Below are positions 45,379 through 56,354 of a stretch of DNA of 64,000 nucleotides, piece by piece. Below the pieces are notes generated by a model. That model was not told where the DNA came from. It searched no databases and saw nothing but the letters and a program-made list of their open reading frames with translations. Origin of the DNA: Vibrio cyclitrophicus (GTDB lineage: Bacteria; Pseudomonadota; Gammaproteobacteria; Enterobacterales; Vibrionaceae). Where the stretch lies: contig NZ_AP025480.1 of assembly GCF_024347435.1 (NCBI RefSeq), positions 744,001-808,000 of the forward strand, given 5' to 3'. A program made the position numbers and the translations under genes. Position 1 is the first letter of the stretch; every line of letters starts with the position of its first letter.

Positions 45379-47784
45379 ATGGCGATTAAGCAAATTCTGT
45401 TCGCAAGTCTATTGGCCACTAGTGTGGCTGCGAACGGAGCACAAAACTTTGTGGTTCAAGATATCAAGATCGAAGGTTTACAGCGTGTTGCACTTGGTGC
45501 AGCTCTACTGAAAATGCCAGTACGTATTGGTGATGAAGTAGATGAAGGCGATGTATCTGAGATCATTCGCGCATTATATGCTTCAGGTAACTTTGAGGAC
45601 GTTAAAGTACTTCGTGATGAAGGTGTTTTAGTTGTTCAAGTTAAAGAGCGGCCAACCATTGCAAGTATCTCGTTTTCAGGAAATAAAGCGATCAAAGAAG
45701 AGCAGCTTCAACAGAACCTAGATGCGTCTGGTGTTCGTGAAGGTGAAGCGCTTGACCGTACAACACTGAGTAACATTGAGAAAGGCCTCGAAGACTTTTA
45801 TTACAGTGTTGGTAAATACAACGCAACCGTAAAAGCAGTTGTTACGCCTTTGCCGCGTAACCGTTCTGACCTTAAATTTGTGTTTACTGAAGGCGTGTCC
45901 GCTAAAATTCAGCAAATCAACTTTATTGGTAATGAAGTGTTCTCTGATGCTGACTTGCTCAGTCGTTTCAACTTGAATGTCGATGTTGCATGGTGGAACT
46001 TTCTTGCGGATGAAAAATACCAAAAGCAAGTATTGGCTGGCGATATTGAAGCTCTGAAATCTTACTATCTTGACCGTGGTTACCTTAAATTCAAGGTCGA
46101 TTCTACTCAGGTAGCGATCTCACCAGACAAAAAAGGCGTTTATATCACGCTCGGTATTGATGAAGGTGAGGCCTATATCGTTAAAGATGTCGCTTTCCGT
46201 GGTGAGTTGATCGGTCGTGAAGCAGATTTCGACGCATTAGTCCCATTTGAAGATGGCGATGTTTATAACGGTTCTTCGGTGACTTCACTTGAAGAAAACG
46301 TTAAACGAATTCTTGGTGAATCAGGCTATGCCTATCCACAAGTTCGCACTATTCCAGAATTTGATGATGAAACGAAAGAAGTTTCGTTAGTGATCAATGT
46401 AGAAGCGGGTAGTCGTATCTACGTTCGTGATATTCGTTTTACGGGTAACAACTCAACCAAAGATGAAGTGTTACGTCGTGAGATGCGTCAAATGGAAGGA
46501 AGCTGGCTTAACTCTAAGTCAATTGATACCGGTAAGAGCCGCCTGAACCGTTTAGGTTACTTTGAAACTGTGGATGTACAAACCGTACGTGTCCCAGGTA
46601 GTGACGACCAAGTTGATTTGGTTTACAACGTTAAAGAAGCTAACTCAGGCAGCATCAACTTTGGTGTTGGTTACGGTACTGAGTCAGGCGTGAGTTTCCA
46701 AGTTGGTTTGCAACAAGATAACTTTGCGGGTTCAGGTAACCGTGTTGGCGTTAGTGCCATGATGAACGATTACCAGAAGAACGTGAGCTTAGACTACCGT
46801 GACCCATACTGGAACCTTGATGGTGTGAGTTTAGGCGGTAAGATCTTCTACAACGAGTTCGAAGCATCTGAAGCGGGTATCGTCGACTATACCAACCAAA
46901 GTTATGGTACCAGCCTAACATGGGGCTTCCCTGTCGATGAGCTGAATCGTATCGAGTTTGGTATCGGCTATACACACAACAAGATCGGTAACGTTCCGAC
47001 CTATATTCAAGTTGAACAGTTTGCGAGAAGTATTGACCAATATGGTGACGAACACATCTTGACCGATGATTTCGACATCAATATTTCTTGGACACGTAAT
47101 AACTTGAACCGTGGTTTTTTCCCAACCGAGGGTAACCACCAACGTGCTTTCGCTAAAATGACGGTACCAGGGTCTGATGCTCAGTACTTCAAAGCGCAGT
47201 ATGATGTAAAACATTACATCCCGCTGACCAAAAAGCATGAGTTCACACTATTGATGCGTGGCCGATTAGGCTATGGTAATGGTTATGGTCAGACGGATGG
47301 TAACGATAACTTGTTCCCATTCTACGAGAACTATTATGCAGGTGGTTTCACTACGCTACGTGGTTTTGGTTCTAACTCGGCAGGTCCGAAAGCCGTTTAC
47401 GGAAGCAGTACGGGCAACAACCCAACTTACGACACAGCTACGGATGATTCAGTAGGTGGTAATGCGGTTGCTTTGGCTAGTTTAGAGCTAATCGTACCAA
47501 CGCCGTTTGCTTCTGATGAAGCGCGTAGTCAAATTCGCACCAGTGTTTTCTTCGACATGGCAAGTGTATGGGATACAGAATTCGTAGACCGAGGCGCACC
47601 TAACAGTGGCAGTCAGTATTACTACGATTACTCTGACCCAAGTAATTATCGCTCATCTTATGGTGCCGCTCTTCAATGGATGTCACCAATGGGCCCACTG
47701 GTTTTCTCTCTAGCGAAACCAATTAAAGTTTACGAAGGTGATGATGAAGAGTTCTTCACATTCACCATCGGTAGAACCTTCTAA
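45379..47784 (+). CDS. bamA: Outer membrane protein assembly factor BamA
   Basis: BamA is the core of the BAM machine that inserts beta-barrels into the outer membrane. The 801-residue precursor has a signal peptide (1-20, ending VAANGA), five POTRA domains (about 22-420) and a 16-strand barrel ending FFTFTIGRTF with the terminal aromatic. The barrel-interior loop LRGFGSNSAGP corresponds to the conserved VRGF region. Length is close to E. coli (810). It follows rseP by 48 bases and precedes skp. Confidence 0.97.
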   Translation: MAIKQILFASLLATSVAANGAQNFVVQDIKIEGLQRVALGAALLKMPVRIGDEVDEGDVSEIIRALYASGNFEDVKVLRDEGVLVVQVKERPTIASISFSGNKAIKEEQLQQNLDASGVREGEALDRTTLSNIEKGLEDFYYSVGKYNATVKAVVTPLPRNRSDLKFVFTEGVSAKIQQINFIGNEVFSDADLLSRFNLNVDVAWWNFLADEKYQKQVLAGDIEALKSYYLDRGYLKFKVDSTQVAISPDKKGVYITLGIDEGEAYIVKDVAFRGELIGREADFDALVPFEDGDVYNGSSVTSLEENVKRILGESGYAYPQVRTIPEFDDETKEVSLVINVEAGSRIYVRDIRFTGNNSTKDEVLRREMRQMEGSWLNSKSIDTGKSRLNRLGYFETVDVQTVRVPGSDDQVDLVYNVKEANSGSINFGVGYGTESGVSFQVGLQQDNFAGSGNRVGVSAMMNDYQKNVSLDYRDPYWNLDGVSLGGKIFYNEFEASEAGIVDYTNQSYGTSLTWGFPVDELNRIEFGIGYTHNKIGNVPTYIQVEQFARSIDQYGDEHILTDDFDINISWTRNNLNRGFFPTEGNHQRAFAKMTVPGSDAQYFKAQYDVKHYIPLTKKHEFTLLMRGRLGYGNGYGQTDGNDNLFPFYENYYAGGFTTLRGFGSNSAGPKAVYGSSTGNNPTYDTATDDSVGGNAVALASLELIVPTPFASDEARSQIRTSVFFDMASVWDTEFVDRGAPNSGSQYYYDYSDPSNYRSSYGAALQWMSPMGPLVFSLAKPIKVYEGDDEEFFTFTIGRTF

Positions 47785-47802
47785 TATTTAAAGGACAATA
47801 TT

Positions 47803-48312
47803 TTGAAAAATATGATTAAAGCAGCAGGTTTAGGCCTTGTAGTTCTTAGCTCTTCTTTCTTTGCAACAGCGGCTGAAGCTGCGCAAAAAGTGGGTTATGT
47901 AAACACTGCACAAGTATTCCAGGCTCTACCTCAGCGTGAAGTTGTTCTTCAAAAAATGCAGGAAGAGTTCAAAGACAAAGCGGCTGAACTACAAAGTATT
48001 CAAGCACAAGCTAAGACTAAGATCGAAAAGCTTAAGCGTGATGGCGAACTGTTAGGTCCTGACGAAGTTGAGAAGCTACGTATCGAAGTAGGTCAACTAG
48101 ACAGTAAGTACAAAATCAAAGCTCAAGCACTAGAAAAAGCAAGCCAACGTCGTGAAGCGCAAGAGAAGCAGAAGCTTTTCAAAGTGATTCAAGATGCTGT
48201 AACTAAAGTTGCAGAGAAAGAAGGCTACGACATGATTGTTGATATTCAAGCTCTGCAGTATGGTAAGCCAGAATACAACATCTCTGAGAAAGTAATTAAA
48301 GCACTGAAATAA
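47803..48312 (+). CDS. skp: Periplasmic chaperone Skp/OmpH
   Basis: Skp holds unfolded outer-membrane proteins in the periplasm for delivery to BAM. The 169-residue precursor has a signal peptide ending TAAEAA (about 25), then KVGYVNTAQVFQALPQREVV and a long charged coiled coil (tentacles, about 50-130), with QYGKPEYNISEKVIKALK at the end. The start is TTG 47803, with AAAGGAC about 8 bases upstream; ATG 47812 is the alternative. Confidence 0.95.
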   Translation: MKNMIKAAGLGLVVLSSSFFATAAEAAQKVGYVNTAQVFQALPQREVVLQKMQEEFKDKAAELQSIQAQAKTKIEKLKRDGELLGPDEVEKLRIEVGQLDSKYKIKAQALEKASQRREAQEKQKLFKVIQDAVTKVAEKEGYDMIVDIQALQYGKPEYNISEKVIKALK

Positions 48313-48318
48313 GTTTTT

Positions 48319-49350
48319 ATGAAGAACCTGACTTTAGCCGAATTGGCAACGATTACCGGTGGAGAGCTACATGGAGACGGTAGTATTACCGTCTCAGCAG
48401 TCGCTCCTATGGATAAAGCGCAAGAAGGTAACATTACGTTCCTTTCTAACGTTAAGTACAGCAAGCACTTAGGTGACTGTAAGGCATCCGCTATTATGGT
48501 CAAAGAGACTGAGCGTGAACTTTGTAAGACCAACGTTATTGTGGTTAATGACCCTTACGTTGCTTTTGCTAAAGTGGCTCAAGCGCTTGACACTACTCCA
48601 GCACCAGCTGCGGCTATTGCTGATTCTGCTTCAATTTCAGGCGATGCGACCATTGGACAAAATGTGTCTATTGGTGCAAACGCAGTGATTGAATCAGGCG
48701 TTGTACTTGGTGATGATGTAGTCATCGGTGCAGGTTGCTTTATTGGTAAAAACGCAAAGGTTGGCTCCGGCACTAAGTTGTGGGCGAATGTAAGCATTTA
48801 TCATGAGGTTGTTATTGGCGATGCGTGTTTGATCCAATCAAGCACTGTCGTTGGCTCTGATGGCTTTGGTTATGCAAACGAGAAAGGCGAGTGGGTTAAG
48901 ATTCCGCAAGTCGGTTCAGTTCGTATTGGTAATCGCGTAGAAATTGGCGCGTGTACAACCATCGACCGTGGTGCTTTGGACGATACTGTGATTGAAGATA
49001 ATGTTATCTTAGATAACCAACTTCAAATTGCTCACAACGTTCACATCGGATATGGTTCTGCCCTTGCCGGTGGTACTATTGTCGCTGGCAGCACAACGAT
49101 AGGTAAGTACTGTATCATTGGTGGTGGCTGCGTGATTAATGGTCACATTGAAATCGTTGACGGCGTTACAATCACTGGTATGGGGATGGTAATGCGTAGC
49201 ATCACTGAGAAAGGCATGTACTCTTCTGGTATTCCTTTACAGCCAAACAAAGATTGGCGTAAAACAGCAACGCGTGTACATCGTATTGATGAAATGAACA
49301 AGCGTTTGAAAACCGTTGAAAAACTTATTGAGAAGAGCGCGGAATCATAA
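48319..49350 (+). CDS. lpxD: UDP-3-O-acyl-glucosamine N-acyltransferase LpxD
   Basis: LpxD adds the second acyl chain in lipid A synthesis. The 343 residues (E. coli 341) have the N-terminal uridine-binding domain with [15 protein letters not shown] (about 38-52) and a left-handed beta helix of hexapeptide repeats (about 100-320). The catalytic histidine is in QIAHNVHIG (about 238-246). It begins 6 bases after skp and ends in a terminator-like hairpin before fabZ. Confidence 0.96.
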   Translation: MKNLTLAELATITGGELHGDGSITVSAVAPMDKAQEGNITFLSNVKYSKHLGDCKASAIMVKETERELCKTNVIVVNDPYVAFAKVAQALDTTPAPAAAIADSASISGDATIGQNVSIGANAVIESGVVLGDDVVIGAGCFIGKNAKVGSGTKLWANVSIYHEVVIGDACLIQSSTVVGSDGFGYANEKGEWVKIPQVGSVRIGNRVEIGACTTIDRGALDDTVIEDNVILDNQLQIAHNVHIGYGSALAGGTIVAGSTTIGKYCIIGGGCVINGHIEIVDGVTITGMGMVMRSITEKGMYSSGIPLQPNKDWRKTATRVHRIDEMNKRLKTVEKLIEKSAES

Positions 49351-49368
49351 TTCCAGCATTTCTAATAA

Positions 49369-49394
49369 AAGGCTCGCGAACAGCGAGTCTTTTT
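49369..49394 (+). terminator. Hairpin between lpxD and fabZ
   Basis: AAGGCTCGC (49369-49377) and GCGAGTCTT (49383-49391) pair with one G-T wobble around loop GAACA and run into TTTTT. Confidence 0.78.
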
Positions 49395-49443
49395 CGTTTA
49401 TAATCCTTCTAATTAAATAAAGAATATATATAGGAATACGACT

Positions 49444-49896
49444 TTGACTACTGAACAGACAACGATGAACATTACTGAAATTCAGGAACTATTACCTCAT
49501 CGCTACCCATTCTTAATGGTTGATCGTGTGACTAGCTTTGAAAAAGAAAAAACACTGACTGCAATTAAGAATGTCTCTGTTAACGAACCTCAGTTCACAG
49601 GCCACTTCCCACAACTTCCTGTATTCCCAGGCGTGTTGATCTTAGAAGCAATGGCACAAGCTACAGGTCTTTTGGCATTTAAATCCTTTGGTGCTCCTTC
49701 TGGCAATGAGCTTTACTACTTTGCAAGTGTCGATAAAGCAAAATTCCGTAAACCTGTAGTGCCAGGTGACCAGTTAGTTATCGAAGTTGAGTTTTTAAAA
49801 GAGCGTCGTGGTATCGCATCATTTAATGGTGTAGCTAAAGTAGACGGCGTCGTAGTATGTTCAGCTGAACTTAAATGTGCTCGTAGAGAGTTTTAA
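49444..49896 (+). CDS. fabZ: (3R)-hydroxyacyl-ACP dehydratase FabZ
   Basis: FabZ dehydrates 3-hydroxyacyl-ACP in fatty-acid elongation and competes with LpxA for hydroxymyristoyl-ACP. The 150 residues show [14 protein letters not shown] (about 16-29) and the hot-dog motif [20 protein letters not shown] with catalytic H and E (about 56-75). The start is TTG 49444 with AGGAAT upstream, which gives an N-terminus like E. coli (MTTNTHT); ATG 49465 is the alternative. The stop is one base before lpxA. Confidence 0.95.
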   Translation: MTTEQTTMNITEIQELLPHRYPFLMVDRVTSFEKEKTLTAIKNVSVNEPQFTGHFPQLPVFPGVLILEAMAQATGLLAFKSFGAPSGNELYYFASVDKAKFRKPVVPGDQLVIEVEFLKERRGIASFNGVAKVDGVVVCSAELKCARREF

Positions 49897-49897
49897 T

Positions 49898-50686
49898 ATG
49901 ATTCATGAAACAGCGAAAATTCACCCGGCAGCAGTAATCGAAGGTGATGTGACAATCGGTGCTAACGTGACGGTTGGGCCTTTCACTTACATTGCTGGTA
50001 ATGTGACTATTGGCGATGACACAGAAGTGATGTCACATGTTGTGATCAAAGGTCACACAACAATTGGTAAGCAAAATCGAATCTTCCCACACGCAGTGAT
50101 TGGTGAAGAAAACCAAGATAAGAAATACGGCGGTGAAGACACAACTGTTGTGATCGGTGATCGTAATGTGATCCGTGAAGCAGTTCAGATCCACCGTGGT
50201 ACAACTCAAGATAAAGCAACCACAGTGATTGGTGATGACAACCTACTTTGTGTCAATGCTCACGTAGCGCACGATGTAATTGTTGGTAACCATACTCATA
50301 TTGGTAACAATGCGATTCTTGGTGGCCACGTAACCGTAGGCGATTACGCTGGCGTTATGGCGCTTTCTGCTATTCACCCATTCTGTTCAATCGGCGCTTA
50401 CGCTTATATTGGCGGCTGCTCTGCTGTTGTTCAAGATGTACTGCCGTACGTGCTTGCGCAGGGCAACCATGCTGCTCCATTTGGTCTTAACCTAGTGGGC
50501 TTGAAGCGAAATGGGTTTGAGAAACCGGAAATCCGAGCATTACAAAAAGCGTACAAAGAGTTATACCGCTCAGGCAAAACACTTGAAGAAGCGAAAGTGG
50601 CTTTAGTTGAAATGGCGAAAGAGTTTACTTCTATAACTCCGATGTTAGAAATGCTAGAGAACTCTGAGCGCGGTATTATTCGTTAA
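49898..50686 (+). CDS. lpxA: UDP-N-acetylglucosamine acyltransferase LpxA
   Basis: LpxA performs the first step of lipid A synthesis. The 262 residues equal E. coli LpxA in length and form a left-handed beta helix of hexapeptide repeats (about 1-190), with the catalytic histidine in [11 protein letters not shown] (H near 122-125) and a C-terminal helical domain. ATG 49898 is one base after the fabZ stop; the ribosome site AGAGAG lies inside fabZ. Confidence 0.96.
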   Translation: MIHETAKIHPAAVIEGDVTIGANVTVGPFTYIAGNVTIGDDTEVMSHVVIKGHTTIGKQNRIFPHAVIGEENQDKKYGGEDTTVVIGDRNVIREAVQIHRGTTQDKATTVIGDDNLLCVNAHVAHDVIVGNHTHIGNNAILGGHVTVGDYAGVMALSAIHPFCSIGAYAYIGGCSAVVQDVLPYVLAQGNHAAPFGLNLVGLKRNGFEKPEIRALQKAYKELYRSGKTLEEAKVALVEMAKEFTSITPMLEMLENSERGIIR

Positions 50687-50754
50687 TACTTGATGTGGTT
50701 ATGTACCAGTCAACATGAGTATGACAATCATTACTTCATCAGATTGGTATAACA

Positions 50755-50787
50755 AAAAGATCGCTACTTGTTAGGCGATCTTTTTTG
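50755..50787 (+). terminator. Terminator between lpxA and lpxB
   Basis: AAAAGATCGC (50755-50764) and GCGATCTTTT (50775-50784) form a perfect stem followed by TT. In E. coli lpxA and lpxB overlap, so the gap and terminator here are a difference. Confidence 0.87.
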
Positions 50788-50814
50788 TTTTAGGCAAGAA
50801 GGGAATTGAAAATT

Positions 50815-52011
50815 ATGGCACAACAAGATGCGCATACTGATAGCTCTAACTTTGTTTCGAATGAACCACTGCGAGTCGGTATTGTTGTGGGAGAGCTCTC
50901 CGGAGACACGCTAGGTGAAGGTTTCATCAAAGCAATAAAATCCCAGTATCCGAATGCTGAGTTCGTAGGTATCGGTGGACCAAAGATGAAGGCTCTGGGT
51001 TGTGAATCTCTTTTCGAAATGGAAGAGCTTGCCGTAATGGGGTTAGTTGAAGTATTGGGTCGTTTACCTCGCTTGTTAAAAGTGAAAGCAGAACTGGTTA
51101 AGTATTTCACACAGAACCCACCAGATGTCTTTGTTGGTATTGATGCTCCTGACTTCAACCTGAGACTTGAGTTAGATCTGAAGAAAGCTGGAATTAAAAC
51201 GGTTCATTATGTTAGCCCTTCAGTTTGGGCTTGGCGTCCTAAGCGTATCTTTAAAATCGATAAAGCAACTGATTTAGTCCTTGCTTTCTTGCCATTCGAA
51301 AAAGCGTTCTACGATAAATATAATGTTGCCTGTGAATTTGTTGGCCATACCTTGGCAGACGCTATCCCTCTGGACCCAAATAAGCAGGAAGCTCGAGAGC
51401 TTTTAGGTTTAGATCAAGATAAGCAGTGGCTAGCGGTATTGCCGGGTAGCCGTGGTGGTGAGATGAGTTTGATTGCTCAACCATTTATCGAAACGTGCCA
51501 ACGCATTAAGCAGAAATACCCTGATATCAATTTTGTTGTTGCGCTTGTTAACGAACAGCGTAAAAAACAGTTTACCGACATTTGGCAATCGACAGCACCT
51601 GAACTTGAATTCTCGTTAGTGGATGATACCGCGAGAAACGTAATTACCGCTGCTGATTCTGTGCTGCTTGCCTCAGGTACTGTTGCTCTTGAGTGTATGT
51701 TACTGAAACGCCCGATGGTCGTTGGCTACAAAGTAAATAAACTGACGGGATACATTGTTAAGAAATTATCGATTACCGAGTTCGTCTCATTGCCGAATAT
51801 TTTGGCAGGTGAAGAGATAGTGAAAGAACATATTCTTGAAGAGTGTCACCCAGACTTTTTGTTTCCGTCTGTCGATAAAATGCTCTCAGCGGACAATACT
51901 GCGTTGATCGAACGCTTTACTGAGATGCATCATTGGATTCGTAAAGGCGCGGACAAGCAAGCAGCCAATGCAGTCTTGAACCTTATTAATAAGCCATTTG
52001 TTGAAGCGTAA
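50815..52011 (+). CDS. lpxB: Lipid-A-disaccharide synthase LpxB
   Basis: LpxB joins UDP-diacylglucosamine and lipid X into the lipid A disaccharide core. The 398 residues (E. coli 382) show GELSGDTLGEGFI (about 28-40), GIDAPDFNLRLE, YVSPSVWAWRPKR and LLASGTVALECMLLKRPMVVGY (about 281-302), all GT19 signatures. ATG 50815 (MAQQDAHT) is preferred; TTG 50806 lies too close to the AAGGG site. The first 20 residues are an extension not found in E. coli. Confidence 0.95.
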   Translation: MAQQDAHTDSSNFVSNEPLRVGIVVGELSGDTLGEGFIKAIKSQYPNAEFVGIGGPKMKALGCESLFEMEELAVMGLVEVLGRLPRLLKVKAELVKYFTQNPPDVFVGIDAPDFNLRLELDLKKAGIKTVHYVSPSVWAWRPKRIFKIDKATDLVLAFLPFEKAFYDKYNVACEFVGHTLADAIPLDPNKQEARELLGLDQDKQWLAVLPGSRGGEMSLIAQPFIETCQRIKQKYPDINFVVALVNEQRKKQFTDIWQSTAPELEFSLVDDTARNVITAADSVLLASGTVALECMLLKRPMVVGYKVNKLTGYIVKKLSITEFVSLPNILAGEEIVKEHILEECHPDFLFPSVDKMLSADNTALIERFTEMHHWIRKGADKQAANAVLNLINKPFVEA

Positions 52012-52047
52012 GCGTTGATAGCTTTATAGAGCACTAAGAGAATAATT

Positions 52048-52668
52048 ATGGCAGTAAAAGAGAAAAAAGAACTTCCTCCTTTTGAGTATCCTGAGGGTTA
52101 CCAGTTGTTTGCTGGTGTGGATGAAGTGGGGCGTGGGCCATTGGTTGGTGATGTAGTGACGGCTGCGGTTATTCTTGATCCAAATAATCCAATTGAAGGC
52201 TTGAACGACTCCAAAAAACTGTCTGAAAAAAAACGCCTTGCTTTACTTCCTGAAATCAAAGAAAAAGCGTTGGCGTGGTCTGTTGGTCGCTGTTCTCCTC
52301 AAGAGATTGATGAACTTAATATTCTGCAAGCAACCATGGTAGCGATGCAGCGTGCCATTGCCGGACTTAATATTCAGCCCGATATGGCATTAATCGATGG
52401 TAACCGTGTTCCTGAACTGCCGATGGACGGTATGGCTATTGTAAAGGGTGACTTACGAGTCGCTGAAATCAGTGCGGCGTCTATTATTGCTAAAGTGGTC
52501 CGTGATCAAGAGATGGAAGAACTTGATAAGATCCATCCCGAATTTGGTTTCGCTAAACATAAAGGTTACCCAACTAAAGCGCATTTCGAAGCAATTGAAA
52601 AACACGGCGTAACCGAACATTACCGTAAGAGCTTCAAACCAGTAAAACGTATTTTAGGTATCGATTAA
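52048..52668 (+). CDS. rnhB: Ribonuclease HII RnhB
   Basis: RnhB cuts RNA in RNA-DNA hybrids and removes single ribonucleotides from DNA. The 206 residues have [14 protein letters not shown] (about 24-37, metal aspartate and glutamate), [12 protein letters not shown] (about 52-63) and [10 protein letters not shown] (about 113-122), followed by [12 protein letters not shown]. It lies between lpxB and dnaE as in E. coli. Confidence 0.96.
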   Translation: MAVKEKKELPPFEYPEGYQLFAGVDEVGRGPLVGDVVTAAVILDPNNPIEGLNDSKKLSEKKRLALLPEIKEKALAWSVGRCSPQEIDELNILQATMVAMQRAIAGLNIQPDMALIDGNRVPELPMDGMAIVKGDLRVAEISAASIIAKVVRDQEMEELDKIHPEFGFAKHKGYPTKAHFEAIEKHGVTEHYRKSFKPVKRILGID

Positions 52669-52798
52669 CGTGCTTTGGCCAACGCTTTAAATTGGTTCGA
52701 GCTTTATATTGATTAGGGCTTCGTATTGATTTAAACGTAGCAGCGAATAAAGTTGCCTATTTGCGGCAGAAAAAAATAGAATACACACAGTTGTAATC

Positions 52799-52814
52799 CT
52801 AGGCTTGAGCCTAG
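52799..52814 (+). promoter_or_regulatory. Perfect small hairpin just upstream of the dnaE ribosome site
   Basis: CTAGGC (52799-52804), loop TTGA, GCCTAG (52809-52814) is a perfect 6-bp hairpin, 15 bases before the dnaE start and next to the CAGGA ribosome site. There is no T-run, so it is not a terminator. A role in translation or mRNA stability is conjecture. Confidence 0.45.
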
Positions 52815-52829
52815 AACTCAGGAAAAATA

Positions 52830-55800
52830 ATGTCAGATCCAAAATTTGTTCACCTACGCGTACACAGTGACTTTTCGATGGTGGATGGCCTATCTAAGGT
52901 GCCACCATTAGTAAAAAAAGTAGCTGAAATGGGTATGCCTGCTCTAGCACTTACCGACTTTACCAACCTTTGTGGCTTGGTTAAGTTTTACGGTACTGCC
53001 CATGGGTGTGGGGTTAAACCTATTATTGGTGCGGACTTCGTTATGCAGTCTCCAGAATTTGGTGACGAGTTAACAAAGTTGACAATACTGGCCACGGATA
53101 ACAAGGGTTACAACAACCTTACTTTATTGATCTCGAAGGCCTATCTTCGTGGTCATGTACAGCATCAACCTGTTCTCGATAAAGAATGGTTAATTGAGCA
53201 TGCAGAAGGCCTGATTATTTTATCGGGTGCCAAAGATGGTGAGATTGGCAAAGCGTTACTGAAAGGTAACCGTGAACTTGTCGCGAGCAGCGTTGAGTTT
53301 TACAAAACGTATTTCGCAGATCGTTTTTACCTTGAGCTTATTCGTACCGGGCGTCCGGATGAAGAGTCTTACCTGCACTTTGCATTAGAACTGGCAGAGC
53401 AAGAAGATTTGCCTGTTGTTGCGACGAATGAAGTGGTGTTCCTAACCGAAGATCTTTTTGACGCTCACGAAATCCGCGTAGCGATCCACGACGGTTTTAC
53501 AATGGTTGATCCACGTCGACCAAAAAACTACAGCGCACAGCAATACCTTCGTAGCGAAGAAGAGATGTGCGAGTTGTTCTCTGATATCCCTGAAGCTCTG
53601 GAAAACAGTGTCGAGATTGCTAAGCGTTGTAATGTAACCGTTCGCCTTGGCGAATACTTCTTGCCTAACTTCCCAACCGAAGGTTTAGCGATTGAAGACT
53701 TCCTGATTAAGAAGTCAGAAGAAGGTCTTGAGCGTCGTTTAGAGTTTCTATTCCCTGACGAAAAAATCCGAGCAGAGCGTAGGCCTGAGTACGATGAGCG
53801 CCTCAAAATTGAACTTGAAGTTGTCAATAACATGGGGTTCCCAGGCTACTTCTTGATTGTTATGGAGTTCATCCAGTGGTCCAAAGACAACGATGTACCT
53901 GTTGGTCCTGGCCGTGGTTCTGGTGCTGGTTCTTTGGTGGCTTATGCATTGGATATCACCGATCTTGACCCACTTGAATACGATCTACTTTTTGAACGTT
54001 TCTTGAACCCAGAACGTGTATCGATGCCCGATTTTGATATCGATTTCTGTATGGATAAGCGTGACCAAGTCATTGATCACGTTGCAGAAATGTATGGCCG
54101 TGATGCTGTTTCGCAGATCATCACCTTCGGTACCATGGCAGCGAAAGCGGTAATTCGAGATGTAGGTCGTGTGTTAGGCCACCCATTTGGCTTTGTTGAC
54201 CGAATTTCTAAGCTAGTTCCGCCTGACCCGGGTATGACGCTAGAGAAAGCCTTCCTCGCTGAACCCGCATTACCTGAACTCTATGATGGTGATGAAGAAG
54301 TTCGTGAGCTGATTGATAAATGTCGAATTCTAGAAGGTTGTACACGAAACGCTGGTAAGCACGCTGGGGGGGTTGTAATCTCACCCACCACGATTACTGA
54401 CTTTGCACCTATTTATGCCGATGCGGAAGGTAACTTCCCAGTAACGCAATTCGATAAGAATGACGTAGAAACCGCTGGCTTGGTTAAGTTTGACTTCTTG
54501 GGGTTGCGTACCTTAACTATTATCGATTGGGCATTGGGCTTAGTGAATCCACGTTTGGCAAAAGAGGGTAAAGATCCGGTTCGTATCGAGTCGATTCCTC
54601 TTGATGACCAAGCGTCGTTTAACTTATTACAAAATTCTGAAACGACGGCGGTATTCCAGCTGGAATCTCGCGGTATGAAAGACCTGATCAAGCGTCTACA
54701 GCCCGACTGTTTTGAAGATATCATCGCATTAGTGGCCTTGTTCCGTCCGGGCCCTCTTCAATCAGGTATGGTAGATAACTTTATCGACCGTAAACATGGA
54801 CGAGAAGCAGTATCTTACCCCGATGAAACGTGGCAACACGAGTCGTTAAAAGAAACATTAGAACCGACTTACGGCATCATCCTGTATCAAGAACAGGTAA
54901 TGCAAATCGCTCAGATTCTGGCGGGTTATACGCTTGGTGGAGCCGATATGCTGCGTCGTGCGATGGGTAAGAAAAAGCCTGAAGAGATGGCAAAACAGCG
55001 CGGTACCTTTAAAGAGGGTGCTGAAGCTAACGGTGTTGATGGCGAATTGGCCATGAAGATCTTTGACTTGGTAGAGAAGTTTGCGGGCTACGGCTTCAAC
55101 AAATCTCACTCGGCTGCCTACGCATTGGTTTCTTATCAAACACTATGGCTGAAAACGCACTACCCAGCGGAATTTATGGCGGCGGTAATGACCGCAGATA
55201 TGGACAACACGGAGAAGGTTATTGGCCTTGTTGATGAGTGTTTCCGTATGAAGCTTAAGCTTCTTCCACCTGATATCAATTCAGGCCTATACCGATTCAA
55301 TGTCGATGAAGACGGAGCGATTGTTTATGGTATTGGTGCGATAAAAGGGGTGGGTGAAGGCCCTATTGAAGCGATTATTGAAGCGCGCAATAAGGGCGGT
55401 TACTTTAAAGATTTATTCGACTTCTGTGCGCGTCTTGATCTGAAGAAGGTTAACAAACGTGTTATCGAAAAGTTGATTCTATCTGGAGCCTTAGATAGAT
55501 TAGGTCCTCACCGTGCTGCGATGATGGCGTCATTGAAAGATGCAGTTAAGGCTGCAAGCCAACATCACCATGCTGAGTCGTTTGGTCAATCCGACATGTT
55601 TGGTGTGTTGACTGATGCTCCAGAAGAGGTTGAACACAAGTATACTCAAGTACCTAAATGGCCTGAAAAAGTTTGGCTTGAAGGTGAGCGAGAAACACTG
55701 GGTTTGTATTTAACGGGTCACCCGGTGAATGCTTACATCAAAGAGTTAGCAAAATACACCAGCTGTCGTTTGAAAGATGCTACGCCAACGCGTCGTGACC

Positions 55801-56309
55801 AATCATTAACGATTGCAGGCTTGGTCATTGCTGCTAGGGTCATGACCACGAAACGCGGTACACGAATCGGTTTAATGACACTTGATGACCGATCTGGCCG
55901 AATGGAAGTGATGTTGTTCTCTGATGCACTCGATCGCTACGCAGAATTGCTCGAAAAAGACAAAATTGTGGTCGTTTCTGGACAGGTCAGCTTTGATGAC
56001 TTCAACGGTGGGCTTAAAATGTCCGCGCGCGAGGTCATGGACTTAGGAAGCGCCCGTGAAAAATATGCTCGTGGGGTATCGATATCTATCGATCAATCCC
56101 AGATTAATGGTCAATTTTTTGAACGCTTTGGTCAAATCTTAGAACCTTATAGAGCCGGAACGGTCCCAGTCAATGTATACTACCAACGTGCCGACGCTAG
56201 AGCGCGGTTAACATTGGGCACAGAATGGCGTGTGACGCCAAGTGATACATTACTAGACGAATTAAAACAGCTGCTTGGAAATAGCCAAGTAGAACTCGAA
56301 TTTAACTAA
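52830..56309 (+). CDS. dnaE: DNA polymerase III alpha subunit DnaE
   Basis: DnaE is the replicative polymerase. The 1159 residues (E. coli 1160) begin with a PHP domain (about 1-270, [14 protein letters not shown]). The polymerase core carries the catalytic aspartates in [13 protein letters not shown] (about 400) and [13 protein letters not shown] (about 550), and the [16 protein letters not shown] motif. Further on come a helix-hairpin-helix region, the beta-clamp-binding area (about 920: [11 protein letters not shown]) and a C-terminal OB fold. Downstream accA is co-directional after 45 bases. Confidence 0.98.
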   Translation: MSDPKFVHLRVHSDFSMVDGLSKVPPLVKKVAEMGMPALALTDFTNLCGLVKFYGTAHGCGVKPIIGADFVMQSPEFGDELTKLTILATDNKGYNNLTLLISKAYLRGHVQHQPVLDKEWLIEHAEGLIILSGAKDGEIGKALLKGNRELVASSVEFYKTYFADRFYLELIRTGRPDEESYLHFALELAEQEDLPVVATNEVVFLTEDLFDAHEIRVAIHDGFTMVDPRRPKNYSAQQYLRSEEEMCELFSDIPEALENSVEIAKRCNVTVRLGEYFLPNFPTEGLAIEDFLIKKSEEGLERRLEFLFPDEKIRAERRPEYDERLKIELEVVNNMGFPGYFLIVMEFIQWSKDNDVPVGPGRGSGAGSLVAYALDITDLDPLEYDLLFERFLNPERVSMPDFDIDFCMDKRDQVIDHVAEMYGRDAVSQIITFGTMAAKAVIRDVGRVLGHPFGFVDRISKLVPPDPGMTLEKAFLAEPALPELYDGDEEVRELIDKCRILEGCTRNAGKHAGGVVISPTTITDFAPIYADAEGNFPVTQFDKNDVETAGLVKFDFLGLRTLTIIDWALGLVNPRLAKEGKDPVRIESIPLDDQASFNLLQNSETTAVFQLESRGMKDLIKRLQPDCFEDIIALVALFRPGPLQSGMVDNFIDRKHGREAVSYPDETWQHESLKETLEPTYGIILYQEQVMQIAQILAGYTLGGADMLRRAMGKKKPEEMAKQRGTFKEGAEANGVDGELAMKIFDLVEKFAGYGFNKSHSAAYALVSYQTLWLKTHYPAEFMAAVMTADMDNTEKVIGLVDECFRMKLKLLPPDINSGLYRFNVDEDGAIVYGIGAIKGVGEGPIEAIIEARNKGGYFKDLFDFCARLDLKKVNKRVIEKLILSGALDRLGPHRAAMMASLKDAVKAASQHHHAESFGQSDMFGVLTDAPEEVEHKYTQVPKWPEKVWLEGERETLGLYLTGHPVNAYIKELAKYTSCRLKDATPTRRDQSLTIAGLVIAARVMTTKRGTRIGLMTLDDRSGRMEVMLFSDALDRYAELLEKDKIVVVSGQVSFDDFNGGLKMSAREVMDLGSAREKYARGVSISIDQSQINGQFFERFGQILEPYRAGTVPVNVYYQRADARARLTLGTEWRVTPSDTLLDELKQLLGNSQVELEFN

Positions 56310-56354
56310 AATTTAGCTTCGCTAACGTGGAGCTGAATCAACAAGGATTCATAG

